Shown piece after piece: positions 28,306-37,123 of a stretch of 64,000 nucleotides of DNA. The DNA is from Lampropedia hyalina DSM 16112 (GTDB lineage: Bacteria > Pseudomonadota > Gammaproteobacteria > Burkholderiales > Burkholderiaceae_C): contig NZ_FQUZ01000002.1 in assembly GCF_900129055.1 (NCBI RefSeq), positions 57,518 to 121,517 of the forward strand, given 5' to 3'. Positions within the stretch are counted from its first letter, which is position 1. The number at the start of each line of letters is the position of its first letter. The notes under the pieces were generated by a model. That model did not search any database, was not told the origin of the DNA, and saw nothing but the letters and a program-made list of their open reading frames with translations. The position numbers and the translations under genes were made by a program.

Positions 28306-28758
28306 ATGGCCACCTCCCACCCCGTGTACCTCGAAGACCTTGCCGTGGGCGACATCTTCCGCAGCGCGGAACACGCACTCGATACCGAACAGATATTCGA
28401 CTTCGCACGCCAGTTCGACCCCCAGCCCTTCCACCTCGACCCGCAAGCCGCCCGCGACAGCCTGTTCAAGGGGCTGGCGGCCAGCGGATGGCACACGGCG
28501 GCCATCACCATGAAGCTGCTGGTGGCCAGCCTGCCGCTGAGCGGCGGCATCATCGGGGCAGGCGTGGAGCTGCAATGGCCCCGACCCACCCGGGCGGATG
28601 ATCGCCTGCATGTGGTCAGCACCATCCGCCAGATCGTGCCCTCGCGCTCCAAACCCGACCGGGGCATCATCACCGTCGAATGCCACACACTGAACCAGGA
28701 TGGCGACATCTGCCAGCAGATGGTCACGCAGATCGTCATCCTGCGCAGGCCGGGCTAA
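28306..28758 (+). CDS. MaoC-like hot-dog dehydratase
   Basis: A 150-residue MaoC/hydratase-2 family protein with a hot-dog fold. Seen: the early VYLEDLAVGDIF strand, FARQFDPQPFHLDPQAA with the family catalytic Asp/His pair (D-x-x-x-F-H), and FKGLAASGWHTA. Members hydrate enoyl-CoA or act in fatty or aromatic acid metabolism. Nothing in the methylamine pathway needs such an enzyme, so its place here is unexplained. It converges on the hutD-etf operon. Confidence 0.85.
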   Translation: MATSHPVYLEDLAVGDIFRSAEHALDTEQIFDFARQFDPQPFHLDPQAARDSLFKGLAASGWHTAAITMKLLVASLPLSGGIIGAGVELQWPRPTRADDRLHVVSTIRQIVPSRSKPDRGIITVECHTLNQDGDICQQMVTQIVILRRPG

Positions 28759-28863
28759 GGACTTGTCCTAAGTCATGGGCCGATCTTCGCGTGAACAGGC
28801 CGGGCGCAACTGGAAGCGGATCGTGGCCTGGAACGTGTTTACGCCTGCCACCTGTTTTGCCAA

Positions 28864-29532
28864 CTAGCTCTTTACCAGCACCACCTGAGCCAGCGTACTG
28901 TCGGGCTGCAAGCCTTGCAGGTGAATGCGTCCGCGCACGCCCACGATGCGCAGGCCGCTGTCGGCCCCCAGTTCATAGGCGGCCACGCTGGCAGCGGAAT
29001 CCGCCGTTTTCAGGCCAACGCGCCAGCGGCCTGCCGCCACCAACAGCACGCACACGGCCTGTTCGTGCAGGCCCAGCGACGTGCCCACTGGCCCGGCATG
29101 CCATGCCAGTTCGGCCTCGGCGTGGCCCCGCCGGGTCATCACATTGAGCAGACGGGCCGGGCCGTGTGGCAGTTGGCTGTGCAGCCCGGCTTCACCGGCA
29201 AAACGCTGGCAGTCGCCCGGCTGGCCCCAGCGCAGAACCCCGGCATCCGGTGCGCCGTGCAATTCCAGCCCCGAACCATGCAGCAGCAAGGCCTGCCGCT
29301 CCACGCCTGCGAACGTGGAGAACGGCCCCGGCTGCACGTTGTCGGCCACACTGACGCGGCCTTCCCAAGGGAAGGTCTGCAAAACCCGTTGCGCCGCCCG
29401 CATCCCGCCACCAGGCTGCACCCAGATTTCCCGCGTCACGCCACCGCCATTGCGCCACGGTTGCGCTGGCACATCGGCCAGATGGAACAGGGTCACGCGC
29501 CGGGCCAGTTCCGGGGCAGAGAGGGCATTCAA
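28864..29532 (-). CDS. hutD: HutD/Ves family protein carrying an in-frame repeat-derived insert
   Basis: A 222-residue HutD-type cupin protein. Family parts are seen: PWRNGGGVTREI (about 25-36), VSVADNVQPGPFSTFAGVER and LLNVMTRRG. Between REIWVQP and GRVSVAD it has extra residues including MRAAQRVLQTFP (44-55), which are encoded by a half copy of the palindromic element of this window. The frame stays open. The likely start is a TTG overlapping the etfA stop (TTGA); no in-frame ATG precedes the conserved part. HutD is linked to histidine use elsewhere but has no proven enzyme activity. Confidence 0.8.
   Translation of the reverse strand: MNALSAPELARRVTLFHLADVPAQPWRNGGGVTREIWVQPGGGMRAAQRVLQTFPWEGRVSVADNVQPGPFSTFAGVERQALLLHGSGLELHGAPDAGVLRWGQPGDCQRFAGEAGLHSQLPHGPARLLNVMTRRGHAEAELAWHAGPVGTSLGLHEQAVCVLLVAAGRWRVGLKTADSAASVAAYELGADSGLRIVGVRGRIHLQGLQPDSTLAQVVLVKS
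29369..29408. repeat. Half copy of the palindromic element, inside hutD
   Basis: Begins with the 17-bp terminal repeat GGGAAGGTCTGCAAAAC and continues with the right-end interior of the element at 51947 (read in reverse). It is preceded by CCTTCCCAA, giving a local CCTTCCC-AA-GGGAAGG palindrome. No second terminal repeat follows. It is translated as part of hutD. Confidence 0.85.
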
Positions 29533-30482
29533 GCCGCATCTCCCTGCGGTCGCAAGCCTGCCTGCAATACCGGCAATGCCTCGAACAGATCGCCCACCAC
29601 GCCGTAGTCGGCGATCTGGAAGATCGGGGCTTCCGCATCCTTGTTGATGGCGACGATGCACTGGGCATCCTTGATGCCGGCCAGATGCTGGATGGCTCCC
29701 GAAATGCCCAGGGCCAGATACAACTGCGGCGCGACCACCTTGCCGGTCTGGCCGATCTGCACGGCATTCGGTGCAAAACCCGCATCGACGGCCGCCCGCG
29801 AAGCCCCCACCGCCGCACCCAGGTGATCGGCAAGTGCCTCAACCTTGGCCATGTTCTCCACCGACCCGACACCGCGCCCACCGGAGACGATGAGCCGCGC
29901 CCGGCCCAGATCGGGGCGGCTGCTGGCCACGGCTTCGGTGCCGGTCACGCGGCTGCGGGTGTCGGCTTGCACGGCCTCGGCTGCTTCGATGCGGGCCAGT
30001 GAGGCCGTGGCCTGCACGGGCGCGAACGCACTGGCGCGAATGGTCAGAAAAACGGCTTCGGTCAGCGGCTGTACGCGGGTGGTGACGGCTCCGGCATAGG
30101 CTGGGCGTTCCAGTGCATCGGGGGCGGTGCGGGTCACGTCGCTCAGGTAGGCGGCCTGGGCCAGCGCGGCGGCGCGGGGCAATGCCGCACGGGCTTGCAG
30201 GTTGTGCAGGCCGATGACCCAGCGGTAGCCTGCGCACTGGCGCACGATCTGCCGCGCCAGGGTTTCGGCATTCAGGCTGGCCAGTGCCGGGGCATCGGCC
30301 ACATACACGGTGCCGATGCCAGCCAGTGCCGCAGCTTGCGCGGCCACGGTGGCCATCTGGTGTCCGGCCACCAGAATGTCCACGCAACCGCCCTGCACCA
30401 GTGGCAGGGCAGCGGCCACGGCACTGGCCACGGCAGGGTCAAGATGTTGCCCATCATGGGCGGCGAGGAGGAGTGCGTTCAT
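29529..30482 (-). CDS. etfA: Electron transfer flavoprotein subunit alpha
   Basis: A 317-residue ETF alpha subunit that binds FAD and passes electrons from dehydrogenases to the quinone pool through ETF-quinone oxidoreductase. The C-terminal FAD site is canonical: [13 protein letters not shown], then [17 protein letters not shown] and [18 protein letters not shown]. The frame begins upstream of 30482, but this ATG gives the normal length. It follows etfB by 43 bp and shares TTGA with hutD. With the FAD dehydrogenase at 31372 it makes an ETF-linked oxidation unit. Confidence 0.95.
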   Translation of the reverse strand: MNALLLAAHDGQHLDPAVASAVAAALPLVQGGCVDILVAGHQMATVAAQAAALAGIGTVYVADAPALASLNAETLARQIVRQCAGYRWVIGLHNLQARAALPRAAALAQAAYLSDVTRTAPDALERPAYAGAVTTRVQPLTEAVFLTIRASAFAPVQATASLARIEAAEAVQADTRSRVTGTEAVASSRPDLGRARLIVSGGRGVGSVENMAKVEALADHLGAAVGASRAAVDAGFAPNAVQIGQTGKVVAPQLYLALGISGAIQHLAGIKDAQCIVAINKDAEAPIFQIADYGVVGDLFEALPVLQAGLRPQGDAA

Positions 30483-30525
30483 GGCAGTGCTGAAGTGAAA
30501 CGGTTGCAGGGAAGGTGGTACGGCA

Positions 30526-31281
30526 TCAGGGCTGGAGCACGGGCAGTTCACGCAGGCGTTCGACCAGTGCGGCCACGCTCTCCAGCCGCACACCGGCAGC
30601 GCGGGCGGGCGGTTCGCTGACCTGCAAGGGCCGTGTGGTGGCGGGCACAGCGGCCTGCAAATCGGCAGCCGCCACGGTCTGGAGGGTCGCTTTCTTGGCC
30701 CGCATCATGGCAGGCAGTGTGATGTTGCGCGGCTCGCACAGGCGCAGATCGACGCTGACCACGGCGGGCAAATCCAGTGCCAGTTGCTGGCTGCCCTGGT
30801 CGGCATCGCAGCCGACTTCAAGCCGCGCCCCATCGAGCTGCATCCGGTTGGCGGAAATGGCCTGCGGCCAGTCCAGCAGGGCGGCCAGCATCGGCGCGGT
30901 GGCTCCCAGATCGTCGTCGATGTCCTGCTTGCCGCACAGCACCAAGTCCACGGGTTCGCGGGCCACGAAGGCTTGCAACAGGCGGGCGGTGGCCTGGGGT
31001 TCCAGTGCGCGGCCATCGGTCTCGATCAGCACGGCGGCATCGGCTCCCATGGCCAGTGCGGTGCGCAACACGTCCTGGCTGATGGCCGCGCCCAAGGCCA
31101 CGACCGTGACCTTGCGGGCCAGCCCCCGTTCCTTCAGGCGCACGGCCTGTTCGACTGCCACTTCGTCGAATGGGTTGATGGACATCTTGACACCGCTGGT
31201 CTCGACCCCGGAGCCGTCGCTTTTGACGCGCACCTTGACGTTCGGATCGACCACGCGCTTGATGGATACGAGAATGTGCAT
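30526..31281 (-). CDS. etfB: Electron transfer flavoprotein subunit beta
   Basis: A 251-residue ETF beta subunit. It starts MHILVSIKRVVDPNVKVRVK, and contains NPFDEVAVEQAVRLKE and LVLCGKQDIDDDLGATAPMLAALL, all family-typical. AGGAG lies upstream. It stands between the FAD dehydrogenase and etfA on the minus strand, so this ETF is probably dedicated to that dehydrogenase rather than to fatty-acid oxidation. Confidence 0.95.
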   Translation of the reverse strand: MHILVSIKRVVDPNVKVRVKSDGSGVETSGVKMSINPFDEVAVEQAVRLKERGLARKVTVVALGAAISQDVLRTALAMGADAAVLIETDGRALEPQATARLLQAFVAREPVDLVLCGKQDIDDDLGATAPMLAALLDWPQAISANRMQLDGARLEVGCDADQGSQQLALDLPAVVSVDLRLCEPRNITLPAMMRAKKATLQTVAAADLQAAVPATTRPLQVSEPPARAAGVRLESVAALVERLRELPVLQP

Positions 31282-31371
31282 GGAAAAACTCCTGGGAACG
31301 CCTTCAAAGCCGGTGTGACCCGACCTCGCACACGCCCCGAAAAACAAACAAACAACAGGCAAACGAACGAT

Positions 31372-32556
31372 TCAGGACACCGCGCCCAGGCCGTATTTGC
31401 CAGTCAGCAGATGGCCGTTGCGGAACCGCTCCAGCGCGTAGGGCTGGATGTCCACCTCGGTGGGCAGGCCCAGTGCGCATTGCGCCAGCACCAGCCCGAC
31501 GGCGGGCGAGAGCTTGAAGCCGTGGCCCGAAAAGCCATAGCCCACCACCAGCCCTTGCACGTCCGGCAGGCGGCCCAGCACCGGGTTCCAGTCCGGGGTC
31601 ACGTCGTACACGCCAGTCCAGGAAGAAGCCACGCCCGCCGCATCGAAGCTCGGGAAGCGTTCGGCCACCTGCTCGCCAATCTCCACCATGTAGTCCATGC
31701 TGATGTCGCCCTGCTCGTTGTCGGGTTCGGGCAGGGTCTCGCCGACGATGCCCTCGCTCACCAGCATCTGGTTGCCGCCATAGCTGCGGCAGTACAGCAT
31801 GCCGGGCGAACCCAGATCCTTGTACACCGGCATGCGGAAGGTATAGGCCTCGGGGCCTTCCAATGCCAGCACGCTGTGGCGTTCGGGCACGACCGGGCTG
31901 GGGATTCCCGTCCAGCGTTCGATGTCGCGTGCCCAGATGTTCTGGGTGCTGATGACGGTTGCGGCATGGAACACGCCCCGCGAGGTGCGCACGCCGGTGA
32001 CCTTGCCGCCCTCCAGCAGCAGTTCCTCGACTTCCACGCCCTCCATGATCTTGACTCCCAGATGCCGCGCGGTGCGGGCAAAGCTGGTGGCCACCAGATA
32101 CGCATCGGCAAAGCCGGCCTCGGGTTCGTAGCCGATCAGGGCCGCATCGTCGAAACGGGCAATCGGCAGCAGGCTGCTGGCTTCGGAGCGGCCCAGCAAC
32201 TGCACCTCGATGCCCTGATCCTGCTGCGCGCGCAAGGCAGCGGCCAGCGGCTCCAGCTTCGCGCCCTCGGGGGCCGCAATCAGGTAGCCACACTTGACCA
32301 TGCCAGCCGAGGCCTCCTCATCGCCCAGATAGGCGGCAAAGTCGGTGAATGCCTTCCAGGAAGCCTGCGCCAGACGCACGTTCTCGATGACCGAATAGTG
32401 GGTGCGCAGAATGCCGCTGGACTGGGAGGTGGTGCCCGCGCCGATCTGGGTGCGGTCCAGCACCAGCACGCGGGTGCAGCCCAGGCGGGCCAGATGGTAG
32501 GCCACCGACGTGCCGATGACACCGGCCCCGATGATGATTGCGTCGTACTGTTCCAT
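31372..32556 (-). CDS. FAD-dependent dehydrogenase, sarcosine oxidase beta / DadA-like
   Basis: A 394-residue flavoprotein of the DAO family, closest in style to sarcosine oxidase beta and dimethylglycine dehydrogenase. The N-terminal Rossmann motif is IIIGAGVIGTSVAYHLARLG (about 6-25), then SQSSGILRTHY. The C-terminal part has GVYDVTPDWNPVLG and GYGFSGHGFKLSPAVG. It leads an operon with etfB, etfA and hutD. It is a single subunit: no sarcosine-oxidase alpha, gamma or delta genes follow. An ETF-linked oxidation of N-methylglutamate, sarcosine or another N-methyl amino acid is the best guess from context. Confidence 0.85.
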   Translation of the reverse strand: MEQYDAIIIGAGVIGTSVAYHLARLGCTRVLVLDRTQIGAGTTSQSSGILRTHYSVIENVRLAQASWKAFTDFAAYLGDEEASAGMVKCGYLIAAPEGAKLEPLAAALRAQQDQGIEVQLLGRSEASSLLPIARFDDAALIGYEPEAGFADAYLVATSFARTARHLGVKIMEGVEVEELLLEGGKVTGVRTSRGVFHAATVISTQNIWARDIERWTGIPSPVVPERHSVLALEGPEAYTFRMPVYKDLGSPGMLYCRSYGGNQMLVSEGIVGETLPEPDNEQGDISMDYMVEIGEQVAERFPSFDAAGVASSWTGVYDVTPDWNPVLGRLPDVQGLVVGYGFSGHGFKLSPAVGLVLAQCALGLPTEVDIQPYALERFRNGHLLTGKYGLGAVS

Positions 32557-32709
32557 AGAGACTCCAAGGGGTGGGGAAAAACGAGCCGCCAGCTTAGGGC
32601 GGCCATTGCGGCACGCGGATTGCTTCAGCAAAACTGATGAACAGTATTAGTTTTCGTGAACATCCCGCCAACCCCAGCAAAGTCGCCCACGATGGGCGGC
32701 ACCGTGACC

Positions 32710-33822
32710 ATGCCCAGATTCACCCCCTCCGTATCCCTTTCTGCCCCTGTCAGCGCAACCGGGCGGCACGAACGCGCCCTGCCCGATCTGCACGCCCTGG
32801 CGGCCTTCGTTACGCTGTGCGAGGCCGGTTCGATGGCACAGGCCGCACAGCGGCTGGGCGTGAGCCAGAGCGCGGTCAGCCAGCTTGTCAAGGGGCTGGA
32901 GACGACCTATGGCGTGCAGTTGCTGGACCGCGACGTGCGCCCGGCCCGCCCCACCCGCGCAGGCCACATCCTGCTGGACATGGCCGATGAACTGCTGGCC
33001 CACGCCCGCAGCGTGGCCGAGCACCTGCGCCAGCGGGTGCGGCAAGACCACGCGCAGATTCGCCTGGGCTGTGTCGATTCGTTCGCCGCCACCGTCGGCC
33101 CCGCGCTGATCCGGGCACTGTCCGGCTCCGCACGCGAATTGCAGCTCTGGTCGGGCCTGACCCCCGGACTGAACGCACAATTGCTGGCCCGCGATCTGGA
33201 CCTGGCCATCTGCACCGAAGTGCCCACCGACCCGCGCCTGGCGCAGCACCTGCTGTTTTCCGAATCCTGGGTGGCCGTGTTTCCGCGCGGCATGGACTGC
33301 CCGCCACTGCGGCATGCACACGACCTGAAACAACAACTGCAATCCCTGCCCGCGCTGCCATTGATTCGCTACACACTGCGTTCGGTGATCGGCCAGCAGG
33401 TGGAACGCTTCATCCGCCACCTGGGGCTGGAGCTGCCGCAACGCTATGCCTTCGATGCCACCGACCCGCTGCTCAGCGTGGTGGCCGCCGGGCTGGGCTG
33501 GGCCATCAGCACCCCGCTGTGCCTCTGGCAGTCGCGTGCCTGGCTCGATCAGGTGCAACTGGTGCCCCTGCCTGCCTCGCGGCTGGGCCAGCGCGAGTTC
33601 CACCTGCTCTGCCGGGAAGCGCAGTGGGGCACCACCGCCGACGAAATCGCCCGCCTCACCCGCAGCGTGCTGTTGCAGGACGTGGTGCCCGCCCTGCGCC
33701 ACGCCATGCCGGCACTGCCCGCCGATGCCATTCGCGTGCACACCGCCCCGGCGCGTGATGCGCCATCCACACCGCTTCCATTCCCTGCCCCATCCACCAC
33801 CTACGGAGTTCCACCACCATGA
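32710..33822 (+). CDS. LysR-type transcriptional regulator
   Basis: A LysR regulator with an N-terminal winged helix-turn-helix (LAAFVTLCEAGSMAQAAQRLGVSQSAVSQLVKGLE) and a C-terminal substrate-binding domain. Start is uncertain: ATG at 32710 or 32692, or GTG at 32656; 32710 is used because the longer forms run into the AT-rich promoter region. It is divergent from the FAD-etfBA-hutD operon and its stop overlaps hutG by ATGA, so it probably controls both. The effector is unknown. Confidence 0.88.
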   Translation: MPRFTPSVSLSAPVSATGRHERALPDLHALAAFVTLCEAGSMAQAAQRLGVSQSAVSQLVKGLETTYGVQLLDRDVRPARPTRAGHILLDMADELLAHARSVAEHLRQRVRQDHAQIRLGCVDSFAATVGPALIRALSGSARELQLWSGLTPGLNAQLLARDLDLAICTEVPTDPRLAQHLLFSESWVAVFPRGMDCPPLRHAHDLKQQLQSLPALPLIRYTLRSVIGQQVERFIRHLGLELPQRYAFDATDPLLSVVAAGLGWAISTPLCLWQSRAWLDQVQLVPLPASRLGQREFHLLCREAQWGTTADEIARLTRSVLLQDVVPALRHAMPALPADAIRVHTAPARDAPSTPLPFPAPSTTYGVPPP

Positions 33823-34640
33823 ACACCCCTGTCCTTGCACTGTCCCAGGGCACCTTGCCCGTGCTGCTGTCCATCCCGCATCTGGGCACCCACCTGCCCG
33901 ATGAAATACGGCCTTCCCTGTCCGAAGAAGCGCGCACCGTCGCCGATACCGACTGGCACCTCGACCAGCTCTACGGCTTCGCCAGAGATCAGGGCTATTC
34001 GGTGCTGGAAGCACGGATATCGCGCTACGCCATCGACCTCAACCGCCCGCCCAGCGGCGAAAGCCTCTACCCCGGCCAGACCACCACTGGCCTGTGCCCG
34101 ACCGAAACCTTCCGTGGCGTGCCGCTGTACCAGCCCGGCCAGGAGCCGGACGCGGCAGAAATTACCCGCCGTCGCGAAACCTACTGGCAGCCCTACCACG
34201 ACGCACTGCGCCAGGAGCTGGAACGCCTGCTGGCCCAGCACGGCCAGGTGCTGCTGTGGGAGGCCCACTCCATTGCCAGCGTACTGCCGCGCCTGTTCGA
34301 GGGCCAACTGCCCGACCTGAACCTGGGCACCAACTCGGGTGCAGCCTGCGCCAGCGCAATCCTCGATGCCGTGCAGGAGCCACTGCACCACCTGCCCGGT
34401 GCCAGCCAGTTCAGCCATGTGGTCAATGGCCGCTTCAAGGGCGGCTACATCACCCGGCACTACGGAGAACCCGCCAGGGGCATTCACGCCATCCAGCTTG
34501 AAATGGCGCAGTGCCTCTACATGGACGAAGCCGCCCCGTTCAGCTACCTGCCCGAGCGGGCACGGCAGGTGCAGCCGCTGCTCAAGGCCATGCTCGCCAA
34601 TGCACTGCAACAGGTGCAGCAGGCGGCCAAAACTGCCTGA
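33819..34640 (+). CDS. hutG: N-formylglutamate deformylase
   Basis: A 273-residue N-formylglutamate amidohydrolase that splits N-formylglutamate into formate and glutamate. Seen: LLSIPHLGTHLP, ADTDWHLDQLYGFA, the substrate region SRYAIDLNRPPSGESLYPGQT, and the metal-type WEAHSI and QLEMAQCLYMDE. It normally ends the histidine pathway, but hutHUI genes are absent. Here it follows a LysR gene and faces the N-methylglutamate genes, which raises the possibility that it acts on an N-formylglutamate formed from N-methylglutamate. Confidence 0.9.
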   Translation: MNTPVLALSQGTLPVLLSIPHLGTHLPDEIRPSLSEEARTVADTDWHLDQLYGFARDQGYSVLEARISRYAIDLNRPPSGESLYPGQTTTGLCPTETFRGVPLYQPGQEPDAAEITRRRETYWQPYHDALRQELERLLAQHGQVLLWEAHSIASVLPRLFEGQLPDLNLGTNSGAACASAILDAVQEPLHHLPGASQFSHVVNGRFKGGYITRHYGEPARGIHAIQLEMAQCLYMDEAAPFSYLPERARQVQPLLKAMLANALQQVQQAAKTA

Positions 34641-34643
34641 ATG

Positions 34644-34659
34644 CACTCCTTTGGGCCAT
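34644..34659 (-). promoter_or_regulatory. Weak match to the 16-bp motif upstream of amt-glnK
   Basis: On the minus strand ATGGCCCAAAGGAGTG keeps the CCCAA-x-GG core and 11 of 16 bases of the site at 18174. It lies about 60 bp upstream of the amt sigma-54 promoter. A TGCAC half-site as used by NtrC overlaps it, so it may simply be an NtrC-type enhancer. Confidence 0.3.
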
Positions 34660-34718
34660 GTCCTGCACCACACCAATAAATTCATATAAAGAAACTTTAA
34701 TTCTTTGAATGAATTTTT

Positions 34719-34734
34719 TGGCATGGTATTTGCA
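34719..34734 (+). promoter_or_regulatory. Sigma-54 (-24/-12) promoter of amt-glnK
   Basis: TGGCATGGTATTTGCA keeps every strongly conserved -24/-12 position (TGGCA, then TTTGCA) at the right spacing. It is 54 bp before the amt start, behind an AT-rich stretch. amtB-glnK operons are classic NtrC targets. Confidence 0.9.
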
Positions 34735-34787
34735 CCACGGAAGGCGATTGGTCAGGAGCCAATTGTTCACCACCCACTGGAATCGCC

Positions 34788-36098
34788 ATGACACCTTCCG
34801 AACTTCTTCGCAACAGGCCGGCTGCGGGCCTTCTTGTTCTTCTGGCAGCAGGCCCGGCATGGGCGCAAGAGGGCGGCGTGGCCGATCCGGGGCACACCGC
34901 CTATGTGTTTGCCTGCGCCCTGGCCGTGCTGCTGATGACCATCCCCGGACTGGCCCTGTTCTACGCGGGCCTGGTGCGGGCCAAGAATGTGCTGTCGGTG
35001 CTGATGCAGGTCTTTGCCACCGTCTCCGTCGTCAGCATCCTGTGGGTGCTCTATGGCTACAGCCTCGCCTTCACCGACGGGGGCAGCGCGCAGCCCTTCA
35101 TCGGCGGCCTCTCCAAGGTGTTCCTGCAAGGCGTGACCCCCGAATCGGTCGAAGGGGCCATCCCGGAACTGCTGTTCGTCATGTTCATGGGGCTGTTTGC
35201 CGCAATCACCCCGGCCCTGATCGTCGGCGGTTTTGCCGAGCGCATGAAATTCTCTGCCGTGATGGTCTTCATCATCGTCTGGTTCACCATCAACTACGTC
35301 CCGATGGCCCACATGGGCTGGGGCGGCGGCTGGGTGTTCCAGTGGGAGCCGCAGGACTTTGCCGGGGGCAACGTGGTGCACGTCAATATCGGCATTGCCG
35401 CACTGGTGGCCGCCTGGCTGCTGGGGCCGCGCCGTGAGCCTACCATGGCCCCGCACAACATGACAATGACCATGAGCGGTGCCTCGCTGCTGTGGGTGGG
35501 CTGGCTGGGCTTCTGCGGCGGCTGCGCCCTGCTGGCCAATGGCTTCTCGATGCTGGTGGTCTTCAACACCATGCTGGGGGCCGCTGGCGGAGCCACCGCC
35601 TGGATGCTGGTGGAGTGGCTGCACCGTGGCAAGCCCAGCATGCTGGGCATCGCTTCCGGGGCCATCACCGGGCTGGTGGCCATCACCCCCGCGTGCGGCT
35701 TCGTCGGCCCGGTGGGCGCGATTCTGGTCGGCGCACTGGCCTCGCCCGTCTGCATCTGGGCGGTGGAAAAGCTCAAGCCCATGCTGGGTCAGGACGACGC
35801 ACTGGATGTCTTCGGCATCCACGGCGTGGGCGGCATCGTCGGTGGCCTGCTCACCACCGTGTTCGCACTGCCCATGTTCGCCGGTCAGGGCCTGCCCGAA
35901 GGCCGTTCCCTGCTCGACCAGATGCTCGTGCAGGTCGGGGCCATGGCATTCAGCATCGCCTTCAGTGCCATCACCAGCTGCATCGCGCTCAAGATTGCCG
36001 CCGTGTGCTGCAAGGGCCTGCGCGTGAGCGAAGAACAGGAAGAAGTGGGTCTCGACCCTTCCGAACACGGTGAAGTCGGCTACAAGCTGACCGCCTGA
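34788..36098 (+). CDS. amtB: Ammonium transporter (Amt) paired with PII
   Basis: A 436-residue ammonium channel. It has a cleavable-looking N-terminus (to about AWAQE), eleven membrane spans, FYAGLVRAKNVLSVLMQ, FAERMKFSAVMVF, DFAGGNVVHVNIG and DVFGIHGVGGIVGG with the pore histidine. The next gene is a PII protein, the usual gating partner. A sigma-54 promoter precedes it. It scavenges ammonium under nitrogen limitation. It is a paralogue of the Amt at 12022; sequences agree over most of the core. Confidence 0.94.
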   Translation: MTPSELLRNRPAAGLLVLLAAGPAWAQEGGVADPGHTAYVFACALAVLLMTIPGLALFYAGLVRAKNVLSVLMQVFATVSVVSILWVLYGYSLAFTDGGSAQPFIGGLSKVFLQGVTPESVEGAIPELLFVMFMGLFAAITPALIVGGFAERMKFSAVMVFIIVWFTINYVPMAHMGWGGGWVFQWEPQDFAGGNVVHVNIGIAALVAAWLLGPRREPTMAPHNMTMTMSGASLLWVGWLGFCGGCALLANGFSMLVVFNTMLGAAGGATAWMLVEWLHRGKPSMLGIASGAITGLVAITPACGFVGPVGAILVGALASPVCIWAVEKLKPMLGQDDALDVFGIHGVGGIVGGLLTTVFALPMFAGQGLPEGRSLLDQMLVQVGAMAFSIAFSAITSCIALKIAAVCCKGLRVSEEQEEVGLDPSEHGEVGYKLTA

Positions 36099-36144
36099 CA
36101 ACCACGCATCCCCCCCTGAATTCCCCATCACCGGAGCACCCGCC

Positions 36145-36489
36145 ATGTCCCTCCAACTTGTCACCGCCATCATCAAGCCCTTCAAGCTCGACGAAGTCCG
36201 AACCGCCCTGACCGACCTCGACATCCGGGGCCTCACCGTCACCGAAGTCAAGGGCTTCGGTCGCCAGAAGGGCCACACCGAGCTGTACCGGGGCGCGGAA
36301 TACACCGTGGACTTCCTGCCGAAGATCAAGATCGAACTGGCCATCGACCACTCGCTGCTGGAACGCGTGGTCGAAACCATCACCGCTGCGGCACGCACCG
36401 GCAAGATCGGCGATGGCAAGATATTCGTGCAAAGCCTGGACAACGCGCTGCGCATCCGCACAGGCGAAACCGGCACGGAATCGCTGTAG
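36145..36489 (+). CDS. glnK: PII nitrogen regulatory protein (GlnK type)
   Basis: A 114-residue PII protein. The T-loop has the full KGFGRQKGHTELYRGAEYTVDFLPK type sequence; Tyr53 is the uridylylated tyrosine (Tyr51 in E. coli numbering, shifted by two residues at the N-terminus). TGKIGDGKIFV is also typical. Direct linkage to amtB under one sigma-54 promoter marks it as the GlnK form that blocks AmtB when nitrogen is plentiful. It may also control NtrB/NtrC and so the sigma-54 promoters in this window. Confidence 0.95.
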   Translation: MSLQLVTAIIKPFKLDEVRTALTDLDIRGLTVTEVKGFGRQKGHTELYRGAEYTVDFLPKIKIELAIDHSLLERVVETITAAARTGKIGDGKIFVQSLDNALRIRTGETGTESL

Positions 36490-36539
36490 GGCACATCCGC
36501 CCACGGGATTCGTTGCGGATTCGCTTCAGCTTCACCCCA

Positions 36540-36567
36540 GGGCCTTGGTCGTGCCACGCCAAGGCCC
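36540..36567. terminator. Hairpin between glnK and lptE
   Basis: GGGCCTTGG and CCAAGGCCC form a perfect 9-bp stem with a 10-nt loop between the convergent glnK and lptE genes. No long T run follows on either strand, so efficiency is uncertain, but the location suits a two-way terminator. Confidence 0.6.
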
Positions 36568-36575
36568 GTATTCGT

Positions 36576-37085
36576 TCACGCGCTGCCTGCTGCCACCAGC
36601 CGCCGCATGATCTGCGCGATCAGGTCGTTCTGCATGTCGGCGAACAGCATCTGCTCTTCCGCCTCCTTGGCCAGCGCGGCCGATTCGTCGTAGCTGAGGT
36701 CACGGCTTTGCAGCAGCTCCACCACTTCGCCCGGCTGCCCCCCCAGGGGGTTGCTGATGCGGTAGCGGATGCGCAGGCGCAGTTGCAGCTCGCGCACGCC
36801 GCCGGTGGCCGTCTGGCTGATGACAGCGCGTTCGTGCTGCTCGCTCAACAGCTCCAGCACGCGCTCGGCCAGCTCCGGGGTGCTGGGCGCGCGCAGCACC
36901 GTGATGCCCGTGCCTTCCAGCGTGCGTTGCAACTGCCGTGCAAACACCGATTGGTCTTCGGCCTTGATGTACAGCGACTTGAACGGATAGGACGTGGCTC
37001 CACGCAGGCGAAAGCCACAGGCACTGAGCAACGGGGCGCAGCAGGCCGCAGTGGCCAGCGAGAGGAAAAGACGGCGTTGGGACAT
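36576..37085 (-). CDS. lptE: LPS-assembly lipoprotein LptE
   Basis: A 169-residue outer-membrane lipoprotein that plugs LptD and helps insert lipopolysaccharide. A lipoprotein signal ends in LLSAC (Cys22-23 region), followed by GFRLRGA, the LptE opening motif. The body contains LQRTLEGTGITV and VRELQLRLRIRYRIS. It follows leuS by 38 bp on the same strand. In most relatives holA comes next; here the methylamine island intervenes. Confidence 0.92.
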   Translation of the reverse strand: MSQRRLFLSLATAACCAPLLSACGFRLRGATSYPFKSLYIKAEDQSVFARQLQRTLEGTGITVLRAPSTPELAERVLELLSEQHERAVISQTATGGVRELQLRLRIRYRISNPLGGQPGEVVELLQSRDLSYDESAALAKEAEEQMLFADMQNDLIAQIMRRLVAAGSA

Positions 37086-37123
37086 GGGAGACTTTCGGGG
37101 GGAAACAAACCAGTCAGGCAGGA

